Source: Artocarpus heterophyllus
Lineage: Eukaryota; Streptophyta; Magnoliopsida; Rosales; Moraceae
Assembly (NCBI GenBank): GCA_025403435.1
Contig: CM046330.1
Span: 21,226,239-21,290,238, forward strand
Length of the DNA: 64,000 bases
Reading direction: 5' to 3'
In this document: positions 1-11,010 of the stretch, piece after piece
Layout of the letters: every line of letters begins with the position of its first letter
How positions within the stretch are numbered: the first letter of the stretch is position 1
The notes under the pieces: generated by a model
The model's input: the letters and a program-made list of their open reading frames with translations, nothing else
Told to the model about the DNA's origin: nothing
Database searches by the model: none
Program-made: the position numbers and the translations under genes

Positions 1-2
1 CT

Positions 3-893
3 AAGAAAGACTCTCCAAAGTCTTATGAAGAAAGAGAATACATGAAGAAGGTGCCTTATGCTTCGGCAGTGGGTAGTCTCATGTATGCCATGCTTTGCAC
101 TCGATCGGATATTAGCTATGCGGTTGGGATTGTAAGTCGATTTCAGGCGGATCCAGGACCGAACCATTGGGTTGTGGTAAAGCATATTTTCAAGTACCTG
201 AGAAGGACTCGAGGGTATATGCTTGTGTATTCCGGTGAGGACTTGACTCCTCTAGGACACACTGATTCGGATTTTCAATCCTGTCTGGATTCTAGGAAAT
301 CGACTTCGGGGTTTGTGTTTACTCTGGGCGGCGGTGCCATCAGTTGGAGAAGTGCGAAGCAAGATTGCACTTCAGATTCAACGATGGAGGCCGAGTATGT
401 GGCGGCTAGTGATGCTTTGAAAGAAGCAGTGTGGCTTCGCAAGTTCCTTGGGGATCTTGAGGTAGTTCCTGGTATGGATAAGGCTGTATCACTGTACTGT
501 GATAACAGTGCAGCGGTAGCTAATGCTAAGGAACCAAGATTTCACAAGAAGAGTAAGCATATTGATCGAAAGTATCATGTGATAAAGGACTTCGTTGAGG
601 GCGGGCATGTCATGGTGTGCAAGATCGCGTCAGAGGACAATTTAGCTGATCCATTTATGAAGACACTTACTGGGAGAGTCTTCGAGAGGCATGTGGAAGC
701 TATGGGGATACAAAATTATTGTATTTACTCACTTAGTGCAAGTGGGAGATTGTTAGACATGTATGCCCTAAGAAGTAAAAATGTAATACGTTTTTGGAGA
801 CATTTTATCAATAAAGAATTTATTCATTTATATATACCAAATCTTGTCCTCTTTATGTTCATATTTGTTGAATGTATGATAAGCAAACAGTAG
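3..893 (+). CDS. copia pol carboxy end (RNase H domain), partial
   Basis: This is the last part of a copia polyprotein, open from the left edge of the window. The segment after the reverse transcriptase (SLMYAMLCTRSDISYAVGIV) leads into RNase H with its acidic residues in TDSDF, MEAEY and CDNSAAV, followed by the conserved tail HIDRKYHVIKDFVEGG and SEDNLADPFMK. RNase H removes the RNA strand from the RNA:DNA hybrid during reverse transcription. There is no stop or frameshift in this stretch, in contrast to the same region of copy 2 at 7010-7743. The frame runs through the polypurine tract and about 140 bp into the LTR before a stop, so the natural end near position 715-750 has probably been lost. 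Confidence 0.88.
   Translation, partial: KKDSPKSYEEREYMKKVPYASAVGSLMYAMLCTRSDISYAVGIVSRFQADPGPNHWVVVKHIFKYLRRTRGYMLVYSGEDLTPLGHTDSDFQSCLDSRKSTSGFVFTLGGGAISWRSAKQDCTSDSTMEAEYVAASDALKEAVWLRKFLGDLEVVPGMDKAVSLYCDNSAAVANAKEPRFHKKSKHIDRKYHVIKDFVEGGHVMVCKIASEDNLADPFMKTLTGRVFERHVEAMGIQNYCIYSLSASGRLLDMYALRSKNVIRFWRHFINKEFIHLYIPNLVLFMFIFVECMISKQ
739..750 (+). other. polypurine tract of copia copy 1
   Basis: The purine-rich AAGTGGGAGAT lies directly before the LTR start TGTTAGAC at 751, the usual plus-strand primer position in copia elements. The same tract precedes the LTR of copy 2 at 7716. Confidence 0.8.
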
Positions 894-2186
894 TCTAAGG
901 CTGTCAATCTAAACCTTAAGAATTGGGCATATGATGGGATGATTATGCGAAAGACACGATTCTTAAGGTGATGGTCTAAAACATATGATCCGCAATCGAG
1001 GGAATAAAGTTGGGCGCTTTATTCATGTAAAGATTGTTATGTTGTCTATATCCCTTATGGGAGATGGTTTGTCTTGGCCATCGGAGTTGGACTCCGTGAA
1101 TAGAAACATTGGCACGTTGTCATAGGTGATGGTGTGTTGGATCGGGACATAAAGTGAATTGGTTTGGATTAATAATTCTGTCTTGGTAAATCGATTCACT
1201 TTAGACAGTCATTTGTATTGTATCTTAATCCTGAGATGAATAGTGGGCCCATTATCTTGACTTGTGTCTTTTGATGTACCAATGGGTGACTCCCACATCT
1301 CTATAGTGGTATGCATGCCGATACGTTGGAGGCATGACTCTTGATAGCATAGACTTGTTATTCATAGATATGGAATCCATAGCTCCTCTTTAGGAGTAAT
1401 GATATCCTCTTATATGCGTTGTCCTGTAATTGGAAAACTGGAGCGCTCAACCATTTGGATACATAGGTGTAACCGAATGGTATACTATCTTTGGATGGTA
1501 AGTTTTCTAATGGTGAGACAATGGAACGTAAGATAAAAATAATCGAGAAGGTAAGACAGAACTTGTCCTTAAGCCGATTATGGATGATCATATGGGGATA
1601 TGATACACTATGATATGTCATGGACACTTAGCTACACGAGCTTCGTAATTCTATAAAGTTCGAGAGTGCAGCTCCAAGCTTTTAGTGGAGTAGCGTTGGA
1701 GTTGATAATTGTAAAATGTATATCTGGGATATTGGGCTTCATAATTATCATGAGCTTGAACTTTATAGGTCCATTTTGGTCCCCTTTGCTAGCTCACAAA
1801 GTCCTGTAACGACACGGCGTGTTTTTCCAATAATTGGTGACTTATGTCAGATTTATCAGATTGGTCTAAAATTTGTAAGAATCAAATAATTCATGTCTGT
1901 TTATTGGTTGAATTAATTTTGTAAGAAATTAGTTCAAGATAAACTTGTTGAATTATTGCGATCAGATAATTCTTGTCTGTTTATTGGTTGTTTTAATTTT
2001 GGACAAATTAGTACAAGATAAACTTGTAGAATTATTGTGAATTGATTTATTTTCTTAGAGATTATCTTGATAAAGTTTGTTTTGATCAGATAACTTCTCT
2101 ATTGGGTTATTTGAATCAAAACTGAGACTTTATCCTTTAGAATATCGGGTGGAGAATAAATGATTCACGGAGATTTTTTCTCGAGA

Positions 2187-2243
2187 GTTCGGCCTGCCGG
2201 ATGACGTGTTCGGCCTACCGAACTGGCCTGTTCGGCCTGCCGA
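2187..2243 (+). repeat. GC-rich near-palindrome array in copia LTR A
   Basis: Three copies of GTTCGGCCTRCCGRA start at 2187, 2208 and 2230, spaced 21 and 22 bp. Each forms a GTTCGG/CCGAAC stem around CCTG or CCTA. The array lies about 120-175 bp upstream of the TATA-like box, so probably in U3. The same motif occurs in unrelated gypsy LTRs in this window. Confidence 0.9.
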
Positions 2244-2353
2244 TCAGCGGTAGATAAGATTACACGTTTTCACGCGGATCTTATCAGATATTGATCCGAA
2301 CTTGATTCTGTTTCGAGTTTTTGAGACCTAATCTGATATGGACTGACCCCAGG

Positions 2354-2373
2354 ACCAATAGGTTTAAAAAGGG
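2354..2373 (+). promoter_or_regulatory. LTR core promoter (CAAT + degenerate TATA)
   Basis: CCAAT is followed about 6 bp later by TTTAAAAAGGG. In the minus-strand LTR copy the same site reads CTATAAAAGGGAG, a good TATA box, so copy A has a weakened form of the family promoter. The conserved GGAGTGAGTCTC just downstream is a likely start region. Inferred from copy comparison only. Confidence 0.5.
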
Positions 2374-2762
2374 AGTGAGTCTCATGATTTACTCAGATCA
2401 ATTTGAGAGATTAAGAGTGATACTCTTCTAGTGAGCATCTGAAAACTCCCTGAGAGCTTTTGTTCATAAATCACGAGCACTAGCTTTGGGTTCTCTCTAT
2501 TGGTTGGAAGGAGAGTCACCGGTGGAAGAGCTGTACGTGTGAGCCCACACTCACTCTGGTTGTGGATAGAGAATAGCAAAGAAGACCAGTTGGTTGAGGC
2601 TCTTCGGGAACGTTACTTCTCTACACAGGTTGCGGAGGTTCTTCGACACACTGAGGTTAGTAAGATCGGTTTAATTTATACATATAACATGTCAAACTTG
2701 TGTTTTGGAAATTACTCTAATGAAAATTTTTAAAAATTCCGCTGCACACTTTGTTTCCAACG

Positions 2763-3771
2763 GTTTTAATTTTATTTTTGGGACAATTCTAAGAAACATT
2801 AAAATTTGGATATGATTGGAAATATGGAGTATTTGATTCATACAGGATTGAAGACTTGAAGATGGGCATTACATGAAGAAGGATACAACTTGAGGAGTCA
2901 AGGATAAAGAATCGATAACATGTTTCAATTATACTCTTTGTTTTCTATTCTCTAGGGTAGAACCATAATATTACGGTTATTAATTATTATTTTGCTTGTA
3001 GCTTTGCTTGATTGCTTTGCTTGTCTGCATTATAATATGATTTGCCATGTATATTGATAACATGCCACATAGAATAGGGAGTGCCACTCATTTAAAATTG
3101 TTCATGCATGTCTTGCTTGCATTATAATATGATTTGCCATGTATATTGATAACATGCCACATAGAATAGGGAGTGCCACTCATTTAAAATTGTTCATGCA
3201 TGTCTTTTTTAAAATAAAACCTTGATTTCAAAAGTTTGAGTGGGAGAAGGTTTTCAAATAGAGGACCTAAGGCCTCCATCGTTGGTCCATAGGAAGAATA
3301 TGGTGGTCCCGACCCCTAGAAAGGGATTTCCATCATGTACCAGATAGAATCTCCAAGAGGATAAGGTATTTTAGCATGATTTATGGTTGCACACCCCTAG
3401 GTGGTGATTATAAATCATGGATAAAATATTGAAATGATGGTTATACACTCATGTTAATTTTATTATTAACCTCCCCTAGGAGCTCTGTTAATAAATTTAA
3501 TGACCAAAGAAACGATTATTAATATATGGTGGATCATACGGGTCTTGGATGACATATATTAATCAGGAAGGGATATGTGTTTTTGATTGAATTTGGCATG
3601 ACTTCCCTAGGAGCTTGTTGAATTCTGAGTTGAGAATTATCGTTGTAAGGTTGTGATATTTTCAAGGTTTTGGCACATAAACACATTTGTATGATTGTGT
3701 TATCTTACTAAATTATTATGATATGTTTGCTTATGTTTGGTATATGATATCTTTATTGTAGATTAAAAAGG
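2763..3771 (+). other. copia copy 2 leader (untranslated)
   Basis: About 1 kb between the LTR and gag with no usable ORF. It contains a perfect 92-bp tandem duplication at 3027-3210. The expected primer binding site (TGGTATCAGAGC) is not recognisable directly after 2762. Otherwise I see nothing in it. Confidence 0.55.
3027..3210 (+). repeat. 92-bp tandem duplication
   Basis: A unit starting GCATTATAATATGATTTGCC at 3027 is repeated at 3119 without visible mismatch, ending in GTTCATGCATGTCTT. Two copies only. The identity implies a recent duplication within an otherwise decayed element. Confidence 0.92.
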
Positions 3772-4640
3772 TCTAAAATTGTTTTATCTTTGATACTTGA
3801 CAAAAACCAATTAACCAGAGAGAATTATAATAATTGGAAATGAAACCTGGATATCATCCTCTCCTTTGAGAAATTAAAATTTGTGCTGACAACCCCTTGT
3901 CTTCCCGAGTCTACAGGAGGTTTCACCAGTGAGCAATTCTAAGAGTACGATCACAGGAAAGATGCAAATGATCAGGCCCGCTACTATATTATGGCCAGCA
4001 GGAATAACATACTGCAGGCTCAACATGAGGATTATGAGACTGCTAAGCAGATCTTGGATAATCTAGAAGGCATGTTTGGAGGCTAGGCCATAACAAAGTG
4101 GCAAGGGGCACTTTGGAAACTCTTAAATTGTAAGCAGAGGTCGGGGACATCTGTGAAGGAGCACATGATGTTGGTCATGGGTTACCTTGTTGAGGCTTAG
4201 ACCAATGGAGCCGACATCGATGCTGAAGCTCTAATAACTATAGTCTTTGAGACTCTGTCAAAGAAATTTATTCCATTTAGAGCTACTTTTAATTTGAGCA
4301 ATAGTCAGGATATGACCTTAACAGAATTAATAAAATAGTTATAGGAGTTCAAACTGCTGATCATGGAGTCTCTTGTGGGTAGAGAGGCCAATTTGACGGC
4401 TGCTTCTGGTTCCAATCCCAATTTTGGGAATGGAAAGAAGCAACGGACCAAGAATAGGAAGTCATTTATTCCTGCTAACAACAAGAGCAAGAAGAAGAAG
4501 AAGAAGAAGAAGAAAAACCCAAAGAAGCTTAAGTGCTTCTTCTGCAGGAAGGTCAGGCACATCAAGAAGCATTACAAGGATTTCCTTTCCAAAGGAGGTA
4601 GGTGTGATCTTTTGTATTTAAAAACTTGCTTGGTTGAGGA
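3772..4640 (+). pseudogene. copia gag, decayed (copy 2)
   Basis: Reading through stops, the frame gives a typical copia gag: an amino part with DKNQLTRENYNNWK, a middle part with MASRNNILQAQHEDYETAKQ, a lysine run (about 4488-4517), then a zinc knuckle CFFC...H...Y at about 4531-4577. The fourth zinc ligand is Tyr instead of Cys (TAC for TGC), so the knuckle should not bind zinc normally. Stops occur near 3843, 4084, 4198, 4336 and 4342; most stand where the family has Gln. Gag would package the element RNA into particles; this copy cannot. Confidence 0.82.
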
Positions 4641-6132
4641 ATCCAATGAAATTTGGGTCATAGATTCTGGTGCAACTAATCATGTTTGTGTTTCTCTGCA
4701 GGGGTTCAAAGAAACGAGAAGTATGCTTCATAAAGACTACACGCTACGGATGGGCAATGGATCCCTGGTCTTAACGAAGTAGTGGGAGACGTCCATCTTT
4801 ATTTTGATAATTATAGAAATTTAATTTTATGAGATTGTTTTTATGTTCCTAAATTTAAAAGTAATTTAATTTATGTAGCTTATTTATTTAAAGACTCCTA
4901 TTTGGTTTCTTTTAATAATAAAGTGGTAATTCGTAAAAACAAATCTTTTATCTGTTTTGGATGGATGCAAAATAATCTATATTTTATCAAACCTAAGATA
5001 AAGTTACTGCTTAATATTGAGATAAATGATAATAACTCTAAAAGACTTAAAACTTCTTACTCTAATAAGACTTATCTTTGGCATTTGTACCTTAGTCATA
5101 TTAACCTAAATAGGATTCAAAGGTTGGTAAGGGATGGACCTTTAAGTCACTTAAAGGTGGAATCTATACCACAATGTGAATCTTGTTTGGAGGGTAAAAT
5201 GACCAAAAGACCATTAGGTCTAAGGGCAATAGGGCCTAAGGGGTTCTAGAACTTATGCATAGTGATGTTTGCGGACCGATGAACATCCAGGCGCGAGAAG
5301 GGTATGAGTACTTCATCACTTTTATTGACGATTACTCAAGATATGGGTATGTGTACCTGATGCACCACAAAAGTGAAACTTTTTACAAGTTCAGGGAGTT
5401 TCAAGCTGAAGTAGAAAAATAATTAGGTAGACCCATAAAGGTACTTCGATCCATTCGAGGTGGAGAATACCTTTTTAATGAGTTTCTGGGACACTTATTA
5501 GAGAATGGGATTTTATCCCATTTGACTGCTCCGGGCACTCTACAGCAAAATGGCATAGCAGAGAGAAGGAATAGGACTTTATTAGACATGGTAAGGTCCA
5601 TGATGAGTTATTCATCATTGCCTTTTTCCTTTTGGGAATATGCATTACAAACCGCATGTTATCTTGTAAACAATGTGCCTTCAAAATCGGGCCCTAAAAC
5701 TCCTCACGAGTTATGGACAGGCAAGCAGACATCCTTAAACCATATTCACATATGGGGATGTCTAGCTCATGTCCTGTTTAAGGATGCAAATAAGTTGGAA
5801 GATGTTCAGAAGTTTGCGTGTTTGTAGGATATCCAAAAGGGACTAAAGGGAGCTATTTCTATAACCCAAAGGAAAATAAAGTCATGGTTTTGTCTAATGC
5901 AACTTTCCTTGAGGAGAGTTACATGGACGATTTTAAACCTCGAAGCAAAGTGGTGCTTGAAATGTTAAGGAGTGATCTAATCGCTTCGAAGGTTCCGAAT
6001 GAAACTATTCCGATTAGTGTAGAAAGACCAAACAAACCAGAACAACAACCTAAGGGGCTTCGGCGTAGTGGGAGGATCGGGTGTCAACCCGAGAGTGTAT
6101 GTTCAATAGGGAGGCCTTCTTGGCTGAAGTGA
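4640..6132 (+). pseudogene. copia protease and integrase, decayed (copy 2)
   Basis: The aspartic protease motif WVIDSGATNHVC is intact near 4653-4690. A GAG-pre-integrase segment with a His-His-Cys-Cys finger (HLYLSHINLNRI ... CESCLEGK, about 5080-5200) leads into the integrase core: first Asp in MHSDVCGPM (about 5258), Glu in QQNGIAERRNRT (about 5545). The second catalytic Asp position reads RSIRGGEY where the family has Asp, so the core is inactive. Frame is lost at about 4782, 5249, 5419 and 5827. The proteins would mature the polyprotein and insert the cDNA. Confidence 0.82.
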
Positions 6133-7743
6133 ATGAACATGATAGGGATCCTTATACATATGCAGAGGCTATGGAGGATGTTGATTCGAAAGTCTAGATT
6201 GAGGCCATGAACACAGAGATGAAGTCTATGGAGACTAATTAGGTCTGGGAGCTTGTGGATCTTCCCGAAGGGGTAAAACCCATAAGGTGTAAGTGGATCT
6301 ACAAGAGGAAAAGAGGAGTGGATGGAAAGGTCAAAACCTTTAAGGCTGACTGGTAGCTAAGGGTTATACGCAAAAGGAAGGAATCGATTACGAGGAAACC
6401 TTCTTGTCTATAGCCATGCTTAAGTCCATCCGGATTCTCTTGTCCACAGCTGCCGCTCTTGACTATGAGATTTGACAAATGGATGTCAAGACGACTTTTC
6501 TAAATGGCTATCTTGGTAAGTCCATTTATATGGAACAACTAGAAGGGTTCTAGGTCAAGGGTCAAGAGGGTAAGGTTTGTTAGCTACTAAAGTCAATTTA
6601 TGGACTTAACCAGGCTTCCCGTTCTTGGAACATAAGATTTGATTAGGTGATCAAGACTTATGGGTTCTTACAAAATGTGGATGAGCCACGTGTTTACAAA
6701 CACATTAAGGATGGGAAGGTAATTTTTCTATTGCTCTGTGCAAATGACATTCTGCTAATTGGCAATGACGTTGGGGCATTGTCATCGGTCAAATTATGGT
6801 CTAAGCAGTTTGACATGAAGGACTTGGGTGAGGCTAATTTTGTTCTCGGTATCTAGATCTTTCAGGATAGGAAGAACAAAATGATAGCTTTGTCCCAGGC
6901 CAGCTCTAGAGATAAAATTCTCAAGACGTTTGCAATGCAAGATTCTGAGAAAAGTGGGCAATCATCTAGGTCTGTAATTACTCTTTCTAAGAAAGACTCT
7001 CCAAAGTCTTAGGAAGAAAGAGAATACATAAAGAAGATACCTTATGCTTCGACAATGGGTAGTCTCATGTATGCCATGCTTTGCACACAACTGGATATTT
7101 GTTATATGGTTAGGATTGTAAGTCAATTTCAGGCGGATCCAGGACCAAACCATTGGGTTATGGTAAAGCATATAGAGGGTATATGCTTGTGTATTCGGGT
7201 GAGGACTTGACTCCTCTAGGATATACTGACTCTGATTTTCAATCCTGTTTTGATTCTAGGAGATCGACTATGGATTTTGTGTTTACTTTGGGCGGCGGTG
7301 CCATCAGTTGGAGAAGTGTGAAGCAAGATTGCAATTCGGATTCAACGATGGAGGCTGAGTATGTGGTAGCTAGTGATGGTTTGAAAGAAGCAGTATGGCT
7401 CCGTAAGTTTCTTGGGGATTTTGAGATAGTTCCTGGTATGGATAAGGCAGCATCATTGTATTATGATAACAATGTAGCGATAGCTAATGTTAAGGAAACA
7501 AGATTTCATAAGAAGAGTAAGCATATTGATCAGAAGTATCATATGATAAGGGACTTCGTTAAGGGCAGACATGTCACGGTGTGCAAAATCACGTCAGAGG
7601 ACAATTTAACTGATCCATTCATGAAGACACTTACCGAGAGAGTCTTCGAGAGGCATGTGAAAGCTATGGGGATGCAAGATTTGTCGTATTTACTCACTTA
7701 CTGCAAGTGGGAGATTGTTAGACGTGTATACCCTAAAGAGTAA
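6133..7743 (+). pseudogene. copia reverse transcriptase and RNase H, decayed (copy 2)
   Basis: The RT begins around VWELVDLPEGVKPIRCKW (about 6245). The catalytic YVDD box reads CANDILLIGND near 6740, with the first Asp changed to Asn. RNase H follows at about 7180-7690 with TDSDF, MEAEY and DNNVA still present. Stops lie near 6195, 6240, 6552, 6581, 6644, 6854 and 7010. Compared with copy 1, a segment of about 23 bp is missing near 7170 before RGYMLVYSGED. Inactive on several counts. Confidence 0.85.
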
Positions 7744-8533
7744 AAATATAATATGCTTTTGAGACATTTTTATCAATAAAGAATTTATTTAATATTTATA
7801 TACTAAATCTTGTCCTCTTTATGTTCATATTTGTTGAATGTATGTTAAGTAAATAAAAGTCAAAGACTATCGGTCTAAACCTTTAAGAATTTGGCATATG
7901 ATGGACAGATTATGCAGAAGACACGATTCTTAAGGTGACAGCCTAAAACATAAGATCCACAATCGAGGGAATAAAGTTGGGCACTTTATTCATATAAAGA
8001 TTTTTATGTTGTCTATATCCCTATTGGGAGATGGTTTGTCTTGACCATCGGAGGTGGACCCCATGAACAGCAACATTGGCATATTGTTATAGGTGATGAT
8101 GTGTTGTATCGAGACATAAAGTGAATTGATTTGGATTAATAATTCTGTCTCGGAAAATCAACTCACTTTAGACAATCATTAGTATTGTATCTTAATCTTG
8201 AGATGAATAGTGGGCCCGTTATCTTGACTTGTGTCTTTTGATGTACCAAAGGGTGACACCCACATTTTAATAGTGGTATGCATATCGGTACGTTGGATGT
8301 GTAACATCCACCAATTTTGATGTAACGGATCATGTTAAGTTAGTAACGACGTTAAGTAAATTTTATTAATAATTTATGTTATATGTTATGATTTATGATC
8401 TTAATGTTACTAACTATTTATTCTAAGTGTTATGGTAGGTGACGATCGCATGGAATCGATGTGCTCAAGTGTTCATGTTAGTTACAATGTATGTTTATTT
8501 ATGAATGCTATGATATATTACATTTTTAAGGAC

Positions 8534-8684
8534 AGTTCAGCAGGCCGGACTTTCAAGTTTGGCAAACCGAATAGCCTGTTAAGGATCGACAGGCCGATGG
8601 AAACCATTGGTAGGCTGGACTTCATGGAATTGACAGGCCAAACTGTGCAATCGGCAGGCCGATGACAGCTGACGAGCAGTCAGC
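8534..8684 (+). repeat. GC-motif array (CAGG orientation) plus hairpin
   Basis: Degenerate copies of CGGCAGGCCGAAC/T stand about 21-23 bp apart, followed directly by the perfect 6-bp-stem hairpin GCTGACGAGCAGTCAGC (8668-8684). Same order as in the LTRs at 22261 and 30170. Confidence 0.85.
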
Positions 8685-10817
8685 AGAAATCTCTCCAAAT
8701 TTATGGTTGAGATGTTTACGTTAAATGGGTGGTTTATTGTGATTAATTGACATATTTATGGATTAATTTTTTCATTTAAGGAAATAAAATCATTGACTTT
8801 TCATTGATTGATATGGTTTCCTATTTTTAGAAGGCAAAATATGGTAAGATGAGATGATTTGGTTGACTTTCCCTCTTTTCTCTCCATTCTCCAAGTAAAT
8901 TAGTCTTAATCTTAGTCAGAAAATTTCTGACTTAGTGAAGATTTTTGACTCTCCTTTTTTTACATTATGCTCATTACGTTAATTTTTTTTTTAACGTTCT
9001 TTTTTTCTCTATCTCTCTCTTCCTCTCACGTCTTCCCTCTCTCATTCATTCTGAGACGTTTCTCTTATTCATCTCTTCTTCTTCTCTTCTCCACGTTTTC
9101 TATTCCTTCTTTCTCTCAAAAATTCTCTGCAAATAATTGAAAGAAAATTTATAATTTTGTTGGTTGAATTGAAGGAGTGTTGTGAAGAAATTTGTTTAAG
9201 GTAAGAATTTCTTTTGGTGTTTCAGAAATGTATTTCTTCTCCTTAATCCGACTACCATGTCTTTCTCTACAAAATTCCGTTTGCTCTGAATTTTTATTAT
9301 GTTATTCAAGTATGTGTTATGTGATGTTCCTCCAAATTTCACGTTATTTCGATATTTCTATGATAAGTTATGAATTTTCTATCCTCTACCACTCACAGTA
9401 AAAGATTGCTGTTTGGCTATGTTGCATGAAAATGTGATTTTTGTTCAAGGGGTAAATGTGTTTTGTTTGCTACGAAATTTGGCAAGAATGTTCATGTATA
9501 TGTTATGTTATGGACTGCAAAGTTTGGTAATGTTTTGATGAGTGAATTATGTGTTATGAAATTTTTATGAGATTAGGTCAAGAAAACTGTTTTTACAATA
9601 TTATTATTGGACTTTTGTTTTATGTGATATTCTATATGTTTAAATGAATTTATTGATGATAAAATAATTTTATGATATTGAAATGTATGACAATAAGATG
9701 TTAGTATGAATTTTAAAATTAAAATATATGTGTTTTAGTTGTTAGAAAATTTTTCAAAAGATTTGTTTTTACTACCTTATTATTATTGTTGGCAGATTTC
9801 ATGTTTGAAATGTATGGGTTGTTTTTGATGGTTATAGTTATAGATGCATGCTATGAATTATGTTTGTATGAGATGAATGTATATGTGATGTAATATGAAT
9901 GAATGTTATATTTTATGATAGTAAGTATTAATTTTATTTTGTGTCTTTCAATGAATAAATGGCATGAACACGCAAAGGAACGAGCACATTGAGACCGCGG
10001 CGTTGTCACCAATTCATAAAAGGTTAAGTAAGCTAACTTTTAATGTAAGTACATTCTCACCTGCAACATGATGTGTTTTAAAAGGTTTAATGTTATGTTC
10101 AATGATGATATTTGTGATGATTTTATGATAATTTCCTTAAAGGGTTTCTTATGAAAGATTTTCATGATTTAAAGTTATGCATGTTTGGTTATGGCAAATT
10201 TCAAAGCATGAAAGTTATGTATATATGTATCACCTAATAAGTGTTGCACACCAATGTTATGATATGATATGTTATGATGTCATGTTTGGTTTAGGATTAG
10301 CTACCCTTCTCCTCTCATGATGGCGCGCCTACAATGATGATTATGGTGCAACACTTGGGCCCTTAAGATAAAATGAAATAAGTTGAATATGGTCAAGTAA
10401 TGAAAGATATGTTTCTATGAAAATGTGCTTAATGCACTATTATGATATGATATGATGATGATGATGTTTATGAAATGTTTTTAAATTGTGAGAATTATAT
10501 GTACTTACTAAGCTTTAGCTTATTCAAGTTTATAGTCATGTTGCATATAAGGGTAAGAAAGTCATGGATTAGGCGGAGGACATGGGAAGGCGTGTGAGCA
10601 TATGGAAGATGAATTGTAACCGGAAGAATGCCAATGAAGCAAGTTTTTACAATTTAAGTTATGGTTAAATTATTTGAACATATTTTTATGATGTGTTTTG
10701 AAGAATCCAAGAACTATGTTTAATGTTTTATTTTCTCTTGTTCAGAATTTGATCTTCCGCATTTTGAAAGTTAAATTTGTTTCACAAATTAAGTTTTCTA
10801 AAGTTTTTTTTGGCTCT

Positions 10818-11010
10818 GTCGGCCTGCCGAACATCATTGGTCGGCATGCCGATGTAAGAATGTTCGGCCTGCCGATCACATTTTTAGCCTGCCGAACTTT
10901 GAAAGTTTTTAAACCCAATTTTGCAGAGCCTCTGTCGGCCTGTCGGTTGACGAATTCTGACCTGTCGACCATGATCGGCCTGCCGAAGTCCCAAGTTTGG
11001 CCTGCCGAAC
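10818..11010 (+). repeat. GC-motif array (CCTG orientation)
   Basis: Repeated CGGCCTGCCGAAC/T units occur near the 3' end of the solo LTR. The orientation is opposite to the array at 8534, so the two arrays in one transcript could pair. Confidence 0.88.

Larger units (their letters stand above)
1..2762 (+). mobile_element. Ty1/copia element, copy 1 (3' part)
   Basis: The window opens inside a copia polyprotein. Visible in order are the end of reverse transcriptase/RNase H, a polypurine tract and a 2,012-bp LTR beginning TGTTAGAC. The RNase H wording and long LTR suggest the Angela/Tork side of copia, but this is family resemblance only. The 5' part lies left of the window. What follows the LTR is the internal region of a second copia copy, so the LTR seems to be shared or the elements abut. 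Confidence 0.85.
751..2762 (+). repeat. copia LTR, copy A
   Basis: About 2.0 kb. The start TGTTAGAC follows a polypurine tract. The end was placed at TTTCCAACG by comparison with the minus-strand copy, which starts TGTTGGAAAC at 53222. Homologous copies are at 7716-12730 (interrupted), 16416-17712 (truncated) and 53222-64000 (minus strand, interrupted). It contains three GC-rich TTCGGCCTGCCGAA-type motifs at 2187-2243 and a promoter-like CAAT/A-rich pair at 2354-2372. No clear initiator-tRNA primer site follows the LTR. Confidence 0.85.

Noticed and set aside
2187..2243. CENP-B box or a known plant response element (DRE, auxin element) as identity of the GC motif
   Set aside because: The CENP-B pattern does not fit, and CCGAC or TGTCGG appear only in a few variant units and not in the consensus.
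4305..4565. Phe-rich antisense frame opposite copia gag
   Set aside because: Shadow of the AAG repeat that encodes the lysine run.
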